A stretch of 5,215 nt of DNA from Desulfobulbaceae bacterium (GTDB taxonomy: Bacteria; Desulfobacterota; Desulfobulbia; Desulfobulbales; Desulfobulbaceae): positions 1-5,215 of the forward strand of contig DRLX01000025.1 in the NCBI GenBank assembly GCA_011322715.1. The letters are read 5' to 3'. Below the pieces are notes generated by a model that saw nothing but the letters and a program-made list of their open reading frames with translations, was not told the DNA's origin and did not search any database. Positions 5,140 through 5,215 of this stretch are shown piece after piece; within the stretch, counting starts at the first letter, position 1; each line of letters opens with the position of its first letter. The position numbers and the translations under genes are program-made.

Positions 5140-5215
5140 GTGATTATTCAGATTATGATACAACATTCCTTACGAAGAACACGTCGCCGGCTGCAGAGGC
5201 GGTTGAAAAATCAAC
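5140..5215 (+). CDS. Possible start of an unidentified gene with a basic N-terminus (partial)
   Basis: A frame open from 5074 runs off the window end. Possible starts are GTG 5140, with AAGGT (5126-5130) 9 nt upstream, or ATG 5155, with no clear ribosome binding site. From the ATG it reads MIQHSLRRTRRRLQRRLKNQ, strongly basic. Such a run often sits on the cytoplasmic side before a membrane helix, but the following sequence is not visible and no family can be named. The open frame is short and could be chance. Confidence 0.35.
   Translation, partial: MIIQIMIQHSLRRTRRRLQRRLKNQ

Noticed and set aside
1..5215. CRISPR arrays, tRNA or rRNA genes, insertion sequences
   Set aside because: No regularly spaced repeats, cloverleaf-like or rRNA sequences, transposase motifs or terminal inverted repeats were seen on either strand.

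Overview
The window comes from a Gram-negative-type bacterium of moderate GC content with AT-rich intergenic DNA. The housekeeping genes yaaA and typA do not fix the taxon. A probable selenocysteine-coding gene and the style of the envelope protein would fit a Desulfobacterota-like sulfate or sulfur metaboliser, but that placement is inference. All supported genes lie on the + strand.

Layout. (1) Positions 1-375 hold the C-terminal end of a superfamily 2 helicase, cut by the window edge. (2) Positions 375-1145 hold yaaA (DUF328 peroxide-stress protein), overlapping the helicase stop by one base (TGATG). A perfect 12-bp stem with a 3-nt loop lies just inside its coding sequence. (3) Positions 1146-1444 are an AT-rich intergenic region with an 11-bp direct repeat and weak promoter-like hexamers. 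(4) Positions 1445-3244 hold typA/bipA, a complete ribosome-associated translational GTPase. (5) Positions 3245-3330 hold a perfect 7-bp hairpin and a 9-codon mini-ORF. (6) Positions 3331-3492 hold what I consider the most interesting item: a 53-codon membrane-protein frame interrupted by one in-frame TGA. The frame continues with a second membrane segment, the TGA sits in a Cys-x-x-TGA context, and a SECIS-like hairpin with an AGGU apical loop lies 18-20 nt downstream. It reads as a previously unannotated tiny selenoprotein with a CxxU motif. (7) Positions 3505-4893 hold a bitopic membrane protein with a helical cytoplasmic domain and two C-terminal LysM domains, 12 nt after the selenoprotein stop. 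(8) Positions 4894-5139 hold a probable intrinsic terminator and a short palindrome, followed by the possible start of another gene running off the end.

How they fit. Helicase and yaaA look co-transcribed. typA appears to have its own promoter region. The small Sec protein and the LysM protein look like a two-gene envelope operon ending at the terminator near 4977-5004. If the selenoprotein is real, a conventional gene caller would miss it or report only a 31-aa fragment.
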